Below are positions 41,257 through 43,255 of a stretch of DNA of 43,255 nucleotides, in pieces (the first letter of the stretch is position 1; the number at the start of each line of letters is the position of its first letter). Below the pieces are notes generated by a model. The model was not told where the DNA came from. It worked only from the letters and a program-made list of their open reading frames with translations, and ran no database searches. The stretch is from Alphaproteobacteria bacterium (GTDB lineage Bacteria; Pseudomonadota; Alphaproteobacteria; RF32; CAG-239), in assembly GCA_015062305.1 (NCBI GenBank), contig SUUX01000013.1, positions 1 through 43,255 on the forward strand. Direction: 5' to 3'. Both the position numbers and the translations under genes were made by a program.

Positions 41257-43255
41257 TTACCAACTATATTTCGCACCTACATTAAACGATGTGTTTTCGT
41301 AATCATCACCAAAAGCATGAGACAGATCAGCAAAACCAGACCAACCGTTATCCAAGTCAAAGCTTCCGCCAAAGTCTATTTTTGCAATGGTTTTATCATT
41401 CAATGTGTCCACCTTATCCACACCGCTAACTTTCATATTGGCATCACCGATACTCTGAACAACACTAGGTTTCAGATAAATTCTTGCTTGCATATCTTTT
41501 TCAAACCAGATTTTCTTATCAAATTTCACACCTAGTTCCACATCCATATTTTTCACATCACCAATATCAGCTTTTTTACCATAATGATCCCTTGCATTAT
41601 TGTAGTTAATCTGGTTATACCCCAGTTTCACAAAAGGCTGCACAAACATAGTTCTGCTTTGTCTAAACATCAAACCACTTTCCATACTTGCGCCCATCTG
41701 CCAACCATTTGTATCCGATTTCACACCATCTATTGTGCTGATATCCACATCTTGCCAGCCTCCAAACAATGTTGCCAAAGCATACACCCTACCTTTATCA
41801 TATCTATAATACAAACCGGCCAGATAGCTATCTATATCAATATCAGATTTTGTCTTAGAGAAAATCTCATCACCTTCACCGGAAACCTCATATTCACCTT
41901 GGCGATAAGACACAAACACGCCCAATCTGTTATACACGTCAGATTGCAAGTCAAATCCGCCTTCCAGCCCCCATATATCAGCCTCAAAATCAACAGGAGC
42001 ATTCACTTCTGCTCTAGCATAAACCGGAGCCACCCAAGAGTTTCTGAGCGGATTTTTATCATAATAGCAATCATAATATCCACCGCATATCTTATGAAAA
42101 TATTTTGTAGCTTCCACATTATTTGCCACACTATCAGTCACGCTCTTTGTTTGTTCCAAACCTGCTCCTGCCACTGCTGCATAAGCCATTGCCTCAGCAT
42201 AAACTTCTGTTTTTTTAGCCGGTTTTTTATTTCCTTTATTAGCATTATTGATACCACTACCAAAGTTTGGTGGCAAAACAGCATCTACAAAAGCATCATC
42301 ATCACTCAAATCGCCAAGGTCAGCTTTGTCTCCATATCCGTTTTTGTCTGCATCAGCAATAACATTTGACGTTCCCACATACCAATTATTGTTTTCGTGC
42401 AACACATTCCAAACCTGAGCATCTCCAATCACTCTAAACACTTCAAAATATGCCGGAGTACTATTCAAATCATTTGGTGCCGAAACAAACAAAATCTTGT
42501 CAGAGGCTTGGTTTCCAGACATCGGATTAATTGTCAACTTAGTTGTTCCTTCCACATCTCCTTCCACCATCAACACGTCAGATACATTTGCGTCCGGATC
42601 AACATCTATAGTCATTTTTGCATTTGCAAAAGCTTTATAATTACCAAACAACTTTGTCACATCATCAGCTTTATCATTTTCATGGCTAAAGTTGATGTTT
42701 CCATCATTGTTCAAACTACCAACAATCTCATAATATCCTGGCGAATGTCCTGCCAAATTGAGTTCAGAACCATCAAGCAGTTTAATATTTTTACTGGCAT
42801 TTGCTAGTTTCACATCACCTTCTAGTTTCACCTCTGCATTGTCTTTAATCACCAATTCATCCCAGCCGGATACAGCCTGATATCCATCTCCAATATTATA
42901 TTTTCCATTTGTTAATTTCAGACTTTTGTCTTCAACCGTATTAACCAAAGCCTCAGCTTCCAGTTTGTTGTTCAAACCGCCAACCAAGGTCAAAGATCCT
43001 GTTTCTACAGATTCTTTTTTGAATATATTGTCATAATCATATTCACCTTGCAAATCAGCATTTGCGTCTATAATCACATCTCCGGTCAGCACAGTTCCGG
43101 CATCGAGGTCTAAGATGGCTCCACCTTTCGCCAACAGGTTGTTCAACTTGGCTTGAACTTCGGTTTCTAGCAGACCACCACTATTGACTGTGGTATCATT
43201 TGCGACACCTCCTGTGGCAACATGGAGAGTACCACCGGATTGTACCTCGGTGCGC
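41257..43255 (-). CDS. AIDA-like autotransporter, C-terminal part (runs off right edge)
   Basis: The frame is open to the window edge; 665 residues are visible. It begins with AIDA-type passenger repeats (VQSGGTLHVATGGVANDTTVNSGG pattern, here shown in part) and further beta-helix sequence with many Gly and Asn residues, then an acidic, calcium-site-like DADKNGYGDKADLGDLSDDDAF, and an autotransporter beta-barrel (about the last 280 residues) with LEGGFDLQSDVYNRLGVFVSY and the final VGAKYSW, the barrel end recognised by the Bam machinery. An internal TTG at 43146 is not the start, since upstream codons keep the repeat pattern. Surface role such as adhesion is inferred. Confidence 0.88.
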   Translation of the reverse strand, partial: RTEVQSGGTLHVATGGVANDTTVNSGGLLETEVQAKLNNLLAKGGAILDLDAGTVLTGDVIIDANADLQGEYDYDNIFKKESVETGSLTLVGGLNNKLEAEALVNTVEDKSLKLTNGKYNIGDGYQAVSGWDELVIKDNAEVKLEGDVKLANASKNIKLLDGSELNLAGHSPGYYEIVGSLNNDGNINFSHENDKADDVTKLFGNYKAFANAKMTIDVDPDANVSDVLMVEGDVEGTTKLTINPMSGNQASDKILFVSAPNDLNSTPAYFEVFRVIGDAQVWNVLHENNNWYVGTSNVIADADKNGYGDKADLGDLSDDDAFVDAVLPPNFGSGINNANKGNKKPAKKTEVYAEAMAYAAVAGAGLEQTKSVTDSVANNVEATKYFHKICGGYYDCYYDKNPLRNSWVAPVYARAEVNAPVDFEADIWGLEGGFDLQSDVYNRLGVFVSYRQGEYEVSGEGDEIFSKTKSDIDIDSYLAGLYYRYDKGRVYALATLFGGWQDVDISTIDGVKSDTNGWQMGASMESGLMFRQSRTMFVQPFVKLGYNQINYNNARDHYGKKADIGDVKNMDVELGVKFDKKIWFEKDMQARIYLKPSVVQSIGDANMKVSGVDKVDTLNDKTIAKIDFGGSFDLDNGWSGFADLSHAFGDDYENTSFNVGAKYSW

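Overview
The window reads as a chromosomal segment of a low-GC alphaproteobacterium. Support comes from an alphaproteobacterial-type DksA with a decayed zinc finger, a FliX-like protein, an RpoH/RluD pair, six-domain S1, and coaE-dnaQ facing rho across an AT-rich gap full of DnaA boxes. The mix of low GC, autotransporters and a VirD4-type coupling protein resembles uncultured gut-associated alphaproteobacteria; that last placement is inference and is not shown by the sequence.

Layout. Positions 1-1634 hold the N-terminal part of a repeat-rich autotransporter (minus strand, runs off the left edge). 2000-4415 is a Gfo/Idh/MocA oxidoreductase plus type 2 thymidine phosphorylase pair. 4548-6230 is rpsA. 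6400-10108 holds a membrane protein, a kinase-like protein that lacks catalytic residues and, divergently, a PAS protein with a destroyed GGDEF motif. 10123-11831 has a tandem-HD phosphohydrolase and tRNA-Arg(CCG), separated by two 172-bp repeats that each carry the tRNA 3' end. 11969-16326 is rpmB, dnaB, two YcgN-like genes, a YgjP-like peptidase and a BI-1 protein. 16384-18716 is rpoH, rluD and a small membrane protein.

18727-29195 is a rightward accessory block. It contains two copies of an exact 2927-bp tandem duplication of unknown genes, a paralogous pair of two-segment membrane proteins, a VirD4/TraG coupling ATPase, and directly behind it a small HNH-nuclease-like gene overlapping a SUKH/YrhA-like gene. 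I read this last pair as toxin and immunity protein. Together the block looks like a type IV secretion recruitment module with its own toxic cargo; no VirB channel genes are in the window.

29192-37124 carries yacG, rng, maf, dksA, a fliX-like gene, a type IV pilin-like gene, a small outer-membrane barrel, small envelope proteins, a HAD hydrolase, dnaQ and coaE. 37140-37600 is a strong candidate for the chromosomal origin of replication. 37607-41178 has rho, a polyprenol/diacylglycerol kinase-like membrane protein preceded by a 43-residue cysteine-rich (metallothionein-like) gene, a small unknown frame and trpS. The window ends inside a second, AIDA-like autotransporter (41257-43255).
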